From an uncultured Pseudomonadota bacterium (GTDB taxonomy: Bacteria; Lernaellota; Lernaellaia; Lernaellales; Lernaellaceae), in the NCBI GenBank assembly GCA_937967875.1, contig CALBTQ010000316.1, positions 1 through 6,963 of the forward strand: a stretch of DNA of 6,963 nt, read 5' to 3'. Shown here piece after piece: positions 1 to 6,386 of the stretch. How positions within the stretch are numbered: position 1 is the stretch's first letter; the number at the start of each line of letters is the position of its first letter. The position numbers were made by a program, and so were the translations under genes. The notes under the pieces were generated by a model. The model was not told the DNA's origin and made no database searches. It saw nothing but the letters and a program-made list of their open reading frames with translations.

Positions 1-45
1 CCACCGAGATCTACACTCTTTCCCTACACGACGCTCTTCCGATCT
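1..45 (+). other. Illumina TruSeq universal (P5) adapter remnant
   Basis: These bases match the 3' 45 bases of the TruSeq universal adapter, ending in the familiar GCTCTTCCGATCT at 33-45. The genomic insert begins at 46. There is no i5 index between the P5 part and the read-1 primer part, as in single-index designs. The sequence is synthetic and should be trimmed. Read on the minus strand it continues the open frame of the subtilase without a stop. Confidence 0.98.
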
Positions 46-1539
46 GTTGGAGGTCAGTTCCATTCCCAGGTCGCGCGCGCGGCTGATGAGCAGACCGGCG
101 ACGCCCGCCGTGTTGCCCGCCGCGTCCGATGAGCAATACAACGATGCGCCGGTCAAGTGCAATCCTTCGCCCCACATGGTGCAGGTTGTTTCGACGAAAG
201 CGAATTTGTTCAACGGAATGAAGCCCAAGAAGTCGATCGGTGTGATCGGAAAAATCGCCTTGACGCTGATCACTTCGTCATACGAGCCGGGGAAGGCGTG
301 GTGATAGCCCATTTCGTCGCTGACCACGCCGACCAGCGTCGTGCCGTTGTACGAGGCTTCGGAGAGGATGTCGTTGGTCTCTTCGCTAAAGTCCATCGCG
401 CCGGAAGCGAACACGGCCACATCCGCGCCCATCGCATTGGCGTAGGCCACGCCCGCACCGACGTTGTTCACGTCGCCGACGATCGCGTCGGAGGTGCGGA
501 TCGGCAAAATCGTGCAGTAGGGGCAGAAGCCGGGTTTGCTGCCGGTGCCGTTATTGCCGATCGCCGCGGCGTCTTTGCAGCGGCCTTCGCCGTGATCGGA
601 TTCGGGCATGCCGTCGGCGCCGAGCGCCTCGTTGGCGTTGCGGTGGAAGTCCCAGCCGCTGATGTCGTCGACGAAGCCGTTGCCGTCGCCGTCGAGGCCG
701 TCGGAGAATTCGTCGATCAGATCCTGCACGCTCAAGGTGCGGCCCAGGCCGGCGAAGGTCGGGTCGTTGTCGTAATCGCGCACGTTGAACCGGCCGTCGT
801 TGTTGCAGTCCCACGGGTCGGGCGAGCAGGTCGCGCCGCCGTCGGTCGGGTAGGGCAGTTCCTCTTTGTTAAGGAAGAAATTTTCCGCCAGGTCGGCTTC
901 GGCATACGAACCGATGCCCGTGTCGATCACGGCGATGATTACGTCCGAGCGGCCGCCGGTGATCTTCCAGGCTTCGGTGCCGCTCATGCCGGGAATGTTT
1001 TCCGGCTCGGAGGTATCGGTGTTTTCCGGGTCGAGCGGATTGTAACCGAGCAGCACGAAAGAGTTGACGAAGGCGTCTTCGAAGTCCCATGGATCGGTGG
1101 GATCCCAATTGTCGATGCCCTGCAGATCGTCGGGAACGTTGAACACGACCACTTGACCGAAGGGATAATCGCCATCGAAAGGCGTGTCGTCCCAGCCGGT
1201 CAGGCCGGAGGTGATGTTGAGCAGCAAGCGCTTGGCGAACGGCCATTTGCCCGCCGTCGGCGTCAACAAAATCGTATCGTTGAGCGCATCGCGCGTTTCG
1301 AACGAAATTGCGGCCTCGATGTGAGTGGCGGGTGCGGCTTCATAGCTGAGCCAGATCGTGCTCGGCGAAGCTGAATCCATCTTCATCCGGCGATCGAACT
1401 GCACGACCATCGGATCGGTCGTGAAGTTCTGGAACATCGCCAGATGAGGATCCTGGTCGACGATGGATGCGGCCCAGGCCGATCCCGTCAAACACAGCAC
1501 TACCAATAAGGATGAGAGGACAGCTGACAATCTGCGCAT
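46..1539 (-). CDS. Secreted subtilisin-like (S8) peptidase or pseudopeptidase, 3'-truncated
   Basis: The genomic part encodes 498 residues; the C-terminus is lost at the contig edge. The ATG at 1539-1537 follows a GGAG (plus-strand CTCC at 1547-1550) with 7-base spacing. A Sec signal peptide ends near A23 (AWA|AS), so the product is exported. Residues about 42-135 resemble an SbsA-type Ig-like (Big_5) module. The S8 domain runs from about 185. The Asp motif AVIDTGI (D206) is canonical. Two Ca-loop-like segments lie at 244-255 and 283-292. The His motif reads DHGEG (H316) instead of HGTHVAG. The segment IGNNGTG at 327-333 and LPIR at 345-348 are typical of the family. The usual AAGN oxyanion segment is VVSD (D408 for Asn). 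The Ser motif GTSMAAPHVAG is replaced by CSSDAAGNTAG (S471). Seven cysteines in the mature part suggest disulfides. S8 membership is secure; whether it cleaves peptides is doubtful. The gene is transcribed divergently from the EEP lipoprotein. Confidence 0.9.
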
Positions 1540-1583
1540 TTTTGAACTCCAACGATGAGAAATATCTCTTCAGCCAACGAAAC

Positions 1584-1612
1584 ATAAAAAGGAAAGCCGA
1601 CGCCTCTGTCAA
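1584..1612 (-). promoter_or_regulatory. Predicted sigma70-type promoter of the subtilase gene
   Basis: On the minus strand a perfect TTGACA (-35; plus-strand TGTCAA at 1607-1612) is followed after 17 bases by TTTTAT (-10; plus-strand ATAAAA at 1584-1589, 4 of 6 matches). This would start transcription near 1577, giving a leader of about 38 bases before the ATG at 1539. The spacing and the exact -35 make it the best promoter in the window. Confidence 0.6.
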
Positions 1613-1623
1613 GAGTCAAATAC

Positions 1624-1633
1624 TCAACGTTGA
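1624..1633. promoter_or_regulatory. Perfect 10-base palindrome between divergent promoters
   Basis: The sequence TCAACGTTGA is its own reverse complement. It lies between the predicted -35 boxes of the subtilase (1607-1612) and the lipoprotein (1635-1640), where a dimeric regulator could act on both genes. A palindrome of this length has roughly a 15% chance of occurring once in a 160-base gap, so the call is weak. Confidence 0.25.
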
Positions 1634-1634
1634 A

Positions 1635-1663
1635 TTGCTTCATTTATTGTTATCCGACATACT
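1635..1663 (+). promoter_or_regulatory. Weak candidate promoter of the EEP lipoprotein gene
   Basis: TTGCTT (1635-1640) and CATACT (1658-1663) are separated by 17 bases and match the sigma70 consensus at 3 and 4 of 6 positions. Transcription would start near 1670, about 30 bases before the ATG. The placement is sensible but the boxes are poor. An organism of this kind may use other sigma factors. Confidence 0.3.
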
Positions 1664-1699
1664 TCCATTTCGCGAACGACAAGTTACAGGGAGTTCATC

Positions 1700-3946
1700 A
1701 TGAAGCGGCACATATTGTTCTCGATTTTGGTCATCTGTTTTTGCATGGTTCTTTCAATTTCCTGTTCGCAAAACGATGATGACGATGATGATAGCGGCGA
1801 CGACGACGTTGCCGACGACGATACTGCCGACGATGACAGCATCGATGACGATACGACCGACGACGACACAATCGATGACGACACAACCGACGACGACGAT
1901 GATGTGTTGTTGAATGACGATTTGGTGTGGGGCCGCCATATTTGCGGCGGCGATGTCGACGGCCACACGCTGGTGAGGGTCGGCAGTTATAATTTGCACG
2001 GCGGCAACGAAGCGTCCGTCGAGGAGTTGGCCCAGGGCATCTCCGACCATCTGCCTTTCGATCTGCTTTTTTTGCAGGAGTGTCCGGAAGAATACAGCGA
2101 TGGACTCGCCGCCGAATTGGCGATGAATTCGTTTCGCTACAGCGGCCTAACCATTCTTTCGTTTACCGAATTGCTCGATCCGGTCGGCATTTCCCTTGAG
2201 GCGGGCCGCAGTGTGGCGCACGCGCGCACGTTTATCGATAGCGTCGAATTCTCGATCTATGCGGTGCACCTGGGTTGGAATTCCGAGGGCGATGAACAGT
2301 GCCGCGAATTTATCGACGACATAATCGCTGACGATCCGGCGGAACGGATCATCGCCGGCGGCGATTGGAACGAGGAACCTGGATCCAGCCAGTTCGATAT
2401 TCTTTACGAACAATTCGCCGATTCCTGGTCTTCGTTGGGATTGATTCCCTCGCAGCGGGTTTCCTGGCCGGCCAATATGTTTTACGGCACCGAAGGCGCG
2501 TTGTTGATCGACAACAATCTCTTCAACAAGGCTTCCGGCGCTTGCGCGGTGGACGGTGAAATCGTCAATTTCTCGCCGATCCTCGCGGACCACAAACTGC
2601 AATTTTCGACCATCGCCTTTCCGCCGACCGCCGCTCCCCAGGCGCCCTATTTGCTCGATGCGGTGTTCGGTTTCGAGGAGAACGTCTTTGCCCTGCTGTT
2701 CGACAAGCCGATGATCCAGGCAACGGTGACGGTCCACGACGCCGACAGGGAGTTAACCGTGGTTGGCGCGGAGCCCTTCGGCAAAGGCGAATTGGTATTG
2801 GTCACCTTGAGCGAAGCGATGCCGCTCGATGCGTCGCTGACAGTGACCGTTAATGGTGGGCAGGACATCGACGGCAATGCCATTGCTGCGGGCGAATCGT
2901 TGACCTTCGTCCATCACGATAATCTCATCGCCGATAACGGCTTCGAAGAGGGCGGCGCGGCCTGGACCTTGAGTAAAATGGAAGTGAAGGACGACGACTG
3001 GTGGGGTGTCGAGCCGCTTGTGGGTGAACATTTCGTGTCCGGTCTGGCCTTGCTCAAATCGCACGGGACCGCCGAGCAGACGATCGACCTGTCCACCATG
3101 GCCGAGGCGATCGACACCGGCCGCGCCTACCTGGAGTTCGGCGGTTTCAGTCGCACCGGCTACATGACCGAAGGTCCGTCGAACGTGCAGCGGCCGTATG
3201 ATGAGGCCGAGGCGGTGGTCAAAGTTTTTGATGCCGATGGACGGTTGCTGGCCTGGTATTCGTCCGGTCGTTTGGACACGCTGTATTGGCAGCCGTGGCG
3301 GTTGGTCGAACCGTTGCCGCCCGGCGCGCGTGAGGTGCGTATAACGTTGCGGGCGGTCGGCGGGATGTTCGGTCTTTTGTTCAACGCCGCGTCCTTCGAT
3401 GCACTGCATCTGTCGGTGGTCGACGCGAGCGAACCTCATGGGCAAGTCAGCGGCAATCTCCTGACCAATCCGCTTTTCGAAGACGGTTTTACGGGATGGG
3501 AAAAAAGCGGGCTGTTGTTGGTCGGCGTCGATCGCTATGCCGGACCGATCGCCAACGCGGATATCAATTCCTTCACCGGCGAGCATTGGGTGGCCGGTCT
3601 GACGACCACGTCCAACGTTTCCCTGACGCAGACGGTCGATCTCGGCGATTATGCAGCGCAAATCGATGCACAAACGCTTTCGGCCTTTTGGGGCGGGGCG
3701 ATGCGACCGTTGGTCGGGCTTTCCGAAACGTCGCTTTCTCTGACTTTCCTGGATGAAAGCGCAAACGAATTGAGCGAAGACCAAATCGGACCGTACAGCG
3801 CAGCCGAATGGTTCCGCTACACGAGCGATATTGCAGTGCCCGCCGGCGCGCGTTCCGCCGTTTTCACCATGCGGGGAGGATCATCGTTGAATCTGGAAGC
3901 CGTTGTTTTCGACGCGCCCTTCATTTTTCTGCGGCAAAACGACTAG
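1700..3946 (+). CDS. Asp-repeat lipoprotein with EEP phosphodiesterase fold and C-terminal Ig-like and jelly-roll modules
   Basis: The product has 748 residues; the ATG follows AGGGAG (1688-1693) with 6-base spacing. A signal peptide ends at a lipobox-like LSIS-C (C22), predicting a lipid-anchored protein, probably on the outer membrane. Residues 26-68 are an acidic DDD-xx stalk. Residues about 92-307 form an endonuclease/exonuclease/phosphatase domain: SYNLHGG (N98), LFLQE (E127), AVHL (H190), GGDWNEEP (D222, N224), LID (D271) and ADH (D297, H298). These are the metal-binding and catalytic positions of the family, so the enzyme should be active as a metal-dependent phosphodiesterase. The fold covers nucleases, sphingomyelinases and inositol phosphatases, and the substrate cannot be told. 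The domain is compact (about 215 residues) between E127 and H190. Residues about 311-405 resemble an Ig-like Big_5 module. Residues 408-573 and 586-745 are two related galactose-binding or CBM-like modules that may bind sugar or the cell surface. The MFS gene follows on the same strand with no clear terminator between. Confidence 0.9.
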   Translation: MKRHILFSILVICFCMVLSISCSQNDDDDDDSGDDDVADDDTADDDSIDDDTTDDDTIDDDTTDDDDDVLLNDDLVWGRHICGGDVDGHTLVRVGSYNLHGGNEASVEELAQGISDHLPFDLLFLQECPEEYSDGLAAELAMNSFRYSGLTILSFTELLDPVGISLEAGRSVAHARTFIDSVEFSIYAVHLGWNSEGDEQCREFIDDIIADDPAERIIAGGDWNEEPGSSQFDILYEQFADSWSSLGLIPSQRVSWPANMFYGTEGALLIDNNLFNKASGACAVDGEIVNFSPILADHKLQFSTIAFPPTAAPQAPYLLDAVFGFEENVFALLFDKPMIQATVTVHDADRELTVVGAEPFGKGELVLVTLSEAMPLDASLTVTVNGGQDIDGNAIAAGESLTFVHHDNLIADNGFEEGGAAWTLSKMEVKDDDWWGVEPLVGEHFVSGLALLKSHGTAEQTIDLSTMAEAIDTGRAYLEFGGFSRTGYMTEGPSNVQRPYDEAEAVVKVFDADGRLLAWYSSGRLDTLYWQPWRLVEPLPPGAREVRITLRAVGGMFGLLFNAASFDALHLSVVDASEPHGQVSGNLLTNPLFEDGFTGWEKSGLLLVGVDRYAGPIANADINSFTGEHWVAGLTTTSNVSLTQTVDLGDYAAQIDAQTLSAFWGGAMRPLVGLSETSLSLTFLDESANELSEDQIGPYSAAEWFRYTSDIAVPAGARSAVFTMRGGSSLNLEAVVFDAPFIFLRQND
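1775..1903 (+). repeat. 15-base-period repeat encoding the DDD-xx acidic stalk
   Basis: Residues 26-68 of the lipoprotein read as runs of Asp separated by dipeptides in the order SG, VA, TA, SI, TT, TI, TT, so the DNA repeats every 15 bases with GAC/GAT variation. The segment follows almost directly after the lipidated Cys. It is most likely an extended, highly charged spacer holding the catalytic domain away from the membrane, possibly calcium-binding. Such tracts change length easily by slippage and are difficult for short-read assembly. Confidence 0.9.
2921..3934 (+). repeat. Divergent tandem duplication of a jelly-roll-like module (protein level)
   Basis: Residues 408-573 and 586-745 of the lipoprotein align. 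Both open with NL(I/L) and a short FE(E/D)G segment, continue with GEH(F/W)V(S/A)GL (442-449 and 627-634), then QT(I/V)DL (460-464 and 644-648), and then an Ala-rich stretch with ID. Both end in a strand pattern with PPGAR or PAGAR (540-544 and 714-718) followed by a hydrophobic strand. The copies are too diverged for a recent duplication. The pattern fits galactose-binding-like or carbohydrate-binding modules, but I cannot name the family. Confidence 0.8.
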
Positions 3947-3961
3947 GGCTATTCAAACTAG

Positions 3962-3994
3962 ATTAGGAATATGATATAGACCAATGATCCTAAT
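3962..3994. promoter_or_regulatory. 7-base inverted repeat ahead of the MFS gene
   Basis: ATTAGGA (3962-3968) is mirrored exactly by TCCTAAT (3988-3994) across a 19-base AT-rich gap that contains TATGAT (3970-3975), a possible -10 box. There is no T-tract and the loop is long, so a terminator for the upstream lipoprotein is unlikely. An operator overlapping a promoter for the MFS gene is possible but unproven. Confidence 0.3.
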
Positions 3995-4021
3995 TGCCGA
4001 GTCCGATCACTCTTCATGAGC

Positions 4022-4036
4022 GAGGAGCGTCCTGTG
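4022..4036 (+). promoter_or_regulatory. Ribosome binding site favouring a GTG start for the MFS gene
   Basis: GAGGAG (4022-4027) stands 6 bases before an in-frame GTG (4034). The upstream in-frame ATG at 4016 has no Shine-Dalgarno sequence in front of it, and its extra six residues (MSEERP) are charged and precede the usual Lys/Arg-rich start of helix 1. The GTG is therefore the better start. Confidence 0.7.
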
Positions 4037-5314
4037 AAAAAACGTCATGTGTACTTCGCGTTCTCTCTCCTGTTCATCCTTTACATTTCCGATTACGCCA
4101 GCCGTATGGTCATCGTTTCGCTTTTCCCTTTCCTGAAAGAAAGTTGGGGAATCTCCGATGCGCAATGCGGCATGATGGTTTCGGCCGTTTACTGGTCGAT
4201 TACCGTTTTGACCTTTCCGATTTCCGTGTTGATCGACCGTTGGAGCCGGCGCAAGGCCATCGGCATCATGGCGGGTTTGTGGACCCTGGCGACCGCCTTG
4301 TGTGCCGCGACCGGCAATTTCACGCAGTTGTTCATCGCCCGATGCATGGTCGGCGTCGGCGAGGCCGGTTACGCGCCCGGCGGCACGGCGATGATTTCGG
4401 CGCTTTTCCCGCAAAACAAACGCGCGTTGATCATGGGTTTCTGGAATATGTCGATTCCCCTGGGCAGCGCGCTGGGCATGGTCGTCGGTGGCTTCATTGC
4501 GGTTAAATACGGTTGGCAGCATGCCTTTCTGTGGATCGCCGTGCCGGGATTGATCGTCTCGGTGTTGTTCTTCTTCGTCAAGGATTATGAGACGGTCCAG
4601 CTTGTCAAAACCGACGATTCATCTGCCTCGGCCGATGTGTCGGCAACGCCGACCGCCACGAAAATGAGTTTCAAAGACACCGTCCGCGAATTTACCGGCA
4701 CGCCGTCGGTGATGTTTACTTTCTTCGCGTTCGCCTGTTGCACCTTTGTAACCACCGCAATGATCTCCTGGCTGCCGACCTACTATGAGCGCATGGAAGG
4801 CCTGACGATGGACAAGGCGAGCATGAAGGGCAGCCTGGTGATGCTGGCGGCATTGGTGGGCGCTCCGCTGGGCGGCTTCCTGGCCGACTTCTGGCAGAAG
4901 CGGCGCGCCAACGCGCGGATGCTGTTCGCTTCGATTGCGACGCTGGCGACGGCGTTCTTTTTGGGACTGGCGTTCTGGGTTTTTGACGGAACGGTCGAAT
5001 ACGTCACGCTGATGTTCGGCGGTGCGGCGGCGGTGGCGTTTTTGCCCGGCGCGGCGGCGGTGACGCAGGATGTGATTCACCCCGGTTTGCGCGCGATTTC
5101 CTATGCCATCTGCGTGATCGTGCAAAACCTGCTGGGCAGTTCGCTGGGGCCGCTGTTCGTCGGCGCGGTTTCCGACAAAGTCGGCTTGGCCAAGGCGATG
5201 TCCACGCTGCCGTTCTTCATGATCGGCGCGTCGATCCTGTTCTTCATCGGTTCGTTCTGGTACAAGCGCGATTTGGACAAGGTCGCCAAGGTCAGTCTGA
5301 ACTTCGAAGAATAA
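4034..5314 (+). CDS. Spinster-like MFS transporter
   Basis: The product has 426 residues from the GTG start (432 if the ATG at 4016 is used), the normal length for a 12-helix major facilitator carrier of the inner membrane. Numbering from GTG, hydrophobic segments lie near 5-28, 44-67, 75-94, 96-124, 131-157, 163-182, 225-251, 265-287, 294-317, 323-347, 354-379 and 388-410. A hydrophilic Ser/Thr/Ala-rich central loop occupies about 184-219. The loop between helices 2 and 3 carries the MFS signature DRWSRRK (68-74). Helix 4 contains ARCMVGVGEAGYAPGG, and HPGLRA precedes helix 11; both resemble the spinster (Spns) group, whose animal members export sphingosine-1-phosphate or lysophospholipids. 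Many bacterial members are orphan sugar, acid or lipid carriers, so the substrate is unknown. The gene may be co-transcribed with the EEP lipoprotein upstream (gap 87 bases). Its TAA directly abuts the stop of the convergent SDR gene. Confidence 0.92.
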   Translation: MKKRHVYFAFSLLFILYISDYASRMVIVSLFPFLKESWGISDAQCGMMVSAVYWSITVLTFPISVLIDRWSRRKAIGIMAGLWTLATALCAATGNFTQLFIARCMVGVGEAGYAPGGTAMISALFPQNKRALIMGFWNMSIPLGSALGMVVGGFIAVKYGWQHAFLWIAVPGLIVSVLFFFVKDYETVQLVKTDDSSASADVSATPTATKMSFKDTVREFTGTPSVMFTFFAFACCTFVTTAMISWLPTYYERMEGLTMDKASMKGSLVMLAALVGAPLGGFLADFWQKRRANARMLFASIATLATAFFLGLAFWVFDGTVEYVTLMFGGAAAVAFLPGAAAVTQDVIHPGLRAISYAICVIVQNLLGSSLGPLFVGAVSDKVGLAKAMSTLPFFMIGASILFFIGSFWYKRDLDKVAKVSLNFEE

Positions 5315-6139
5315 TCAATCCTTCATTTGTTGCTGAACACGCCGGATGACCCGGTCGGTCATTCGTTCGCGTATCCGCGGAAAGAGCCGGTTGAAGTGAT
5401 AGAAAAGTGCGCCTTTCGTGCCGGGCACGATGATCGGTTGATCCTTTTTCATGCCGATGAGCAAACCCTGGGCGGCTTCGGCGGGGGTGAGCACGCCCGC
5501 GTTGTTGTTGATCGCTTTGACTTCCGGCGGTTTGGTTTTATCGGTTTCGCGCAGCAGGGGCGTGTCGACCTGCGGCGGACAGAACGCCGCAACCTTGATG
5601 CCGTATTTTTTGTATTCGCTGCGCAAAGCCATCGACAAACCGACCATACCGAATTTGGCGCTGGCGTACGCCGCATAACCGATCAAGCCGATCAGGCCGC
5701 TCATCGACGATACGTTGACCACGTAGCCGCCGTCTTTTTTCATGTATGGAATCAGCGCTGCACAGGCGTTGCGCGCTCCGTACAGCGAAATCTGCACCGT
5801 TTTATCGAATCGCTCGTAGGACAGTTCTTCGAAATACACTGCTCCGCCGATGCCCGCGCTGTTGATCAGCACGTAGGGCGCGCCGAACGATTCGGCCGCG
5901 GCGCGCAGCGTCGCATCGACCGCCAGGTGGTCGGTGACGTCCAGGGCGACCGCCTCGAAGCGCTGCCCGGGCGTGCCGGCCGCTTTTTGCAGGGCGGCGA
6001 GGGCGTCGCGCCGTTTCTCTTCCGGGTCCACCGAAAATACGTAGATATTGGCGCCCAGCGAGGCGAACAATTCGCCCGCCGCCAGGCCGATGCCGCTGGT
6101 GCCGCCGCTGATGTACACGTTGCGCTGAGAGAATTCCAT
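5315..6139 (-). CDS. SDR oxidoreductase, similar to 3-ketodihydrosphingosine reductase
   Basis: The product has 274 residues. The ATG at 6139-6137 follows an AGGAAGGA stretch and begins a normal SDR N-terminus; the frame stays open further upstream only through AT-rich intergenic DNA. It is a classical NAD(P)-binding Rossmann enzyme. The cofactor motif is SGGTSGIG (11-18); NSAG (93-96) replaces NNAG. S145, Y158 and K162 (YASAK) form the active site. The Asn of the usual catalytic tetrad appears to be Ser (S118, in QISLYG). The C-terminal part, CPPQVDTPLL (187-196) followed by KTKPPEVKAI, resembles 3-ketodihydrosphingosine reductases, which reduce a long-chain ketone with NADPH. A hydrophobic-basic tail at 245-270 could lie on a membrane. 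A fatty-acyl or other ketone substrate is equally possible. Family assignment is firm; the substrate is a guess. Confidence 0.93.
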   Translation of the reverse strand: MEFSQRNVYISGGTSGIGLAAGELFASLGANIYVFSVDPEEKRRDALAALQKAAGTPGQRFEAVALDVTDHLAVDATLRAAAESFGAPYVLINSAGIGGAVYFEELSYERFDKTVQISLYGARNACAALIPYMKKDGGYVVNVSSMSGLIGLIGYAAYASAKFGMVGLSMALRSEYKKYGIKVAAFCPPQVDTPLLRETDKTKPPEVKAINNNAGVLTPAEAAQGLLIGMKKDQPIIVPGTKGALFYHFNRLFPRIRERMTDRVIRRVQQQMKD

Positions 6140-6386
6140 GGCGTCCTTCCTGGTTTCGGTTACGGCAAATAATATGCGACACCATACCCGCCCAACGCCG
6201 TTCGGTAAAGATCGTTTGTTTTTGTCAGTTATTATTGTTTTGTATTCAAGGTCATTAATCGATTGCACAAATATTAAAATTCTCCTAAAAGGGAATGTCC
6301 TAAATTGGATAATTCGAATTCCGAGTATAGCAAATGTGGAATGAAATACAGACGGTATACCAACTACCATCATGAGGGAGTAGCGA
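6140..6386. promoter_or_regulatory. AT-rich divergent intergenic region between the SDR and OMP genes
   Basis: The SDR leaves to the left and the outer-membrane protein to the right, so both promoters should lie here. For the OMP gene, TTGCAC (6263-6268) with TAAAAG (6286-6291) at 17-base spacing is a weak option; GATAAT (6308-6313) is the closest single -10 match but lacks a -35. The perfect palindromes AATTCGAATT (6311-6320) and GGTATACC (6354-6361) are present. I see no convincing small gene, RNA or riboswitch. Confidence 0.5.
6169..6195 (-). promoter_or_regulatory. Weak candidate promoter of the SDR gene
   Basis: On the minus strand TATTAT (plus-strand ATAATA at 6169-6174; 5 of 6 matches to the -10 consensus) lies about 30 bases before the ATG. 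The only upstream partner is TTGGGC (plus-strand GCCCAA at 6190-6195) at a short 15-base spacing. The -10 is plausible; the -35 is poor. Confidence 0.3.

Noticed and set aside
522..533. CPYC at subtilase residues 339-342 as a thioredoxin-type redox site
   Set aside because: It sits just before the LPIR strand, where secreted subtilases often carry APNC-like or CPNC-like sequences; there is no thioredoxin fold around it.
157..1374. 405-codon open frame on the plus strand
   Set aside because: It is antisense to the subtilase, whose frame has a signal peptide, RBS and S8 motifs. The translation is Val/Arg/Ala/Gly-rich with no domain, typical of a shadow frame in GC-rich coding DNA.
1775..1903. 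CRISPR-like or regulatory repeat array
   Set aside because: The repeats are 15 bases, without unique spacers, in frame within a lipoprotein, and explained by the DDD-xx protein repeat.
1754..2050. Ile/Val-rich minus-strand frame opposite the Asp repeat
   Set aside because: It is the direct antisense of GAC/GAT repeats (GTC/ATC codons), a by-product of the repeat rather than a membrane protein gene.
2753..3784. 343-codon open frame on the minus strand
   Set aside because: It lies wholly antisense to the EEP lipoprotein, has no RBS or recognisable motif, and is rich in Arg/Gln/Gly as shadows are.
3947..4015. Rho-independent terminator after the lipoprotein gene
   Set aside because: The only inverted repeat has a 7-base stem, a 19-base loop and no T-tract.
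5327..6172. 281-codon open frame on the plus strand
   Set aside because: It is antisense to the SDR gene, which has complete SDR motifs; the plus-strand product shows none.
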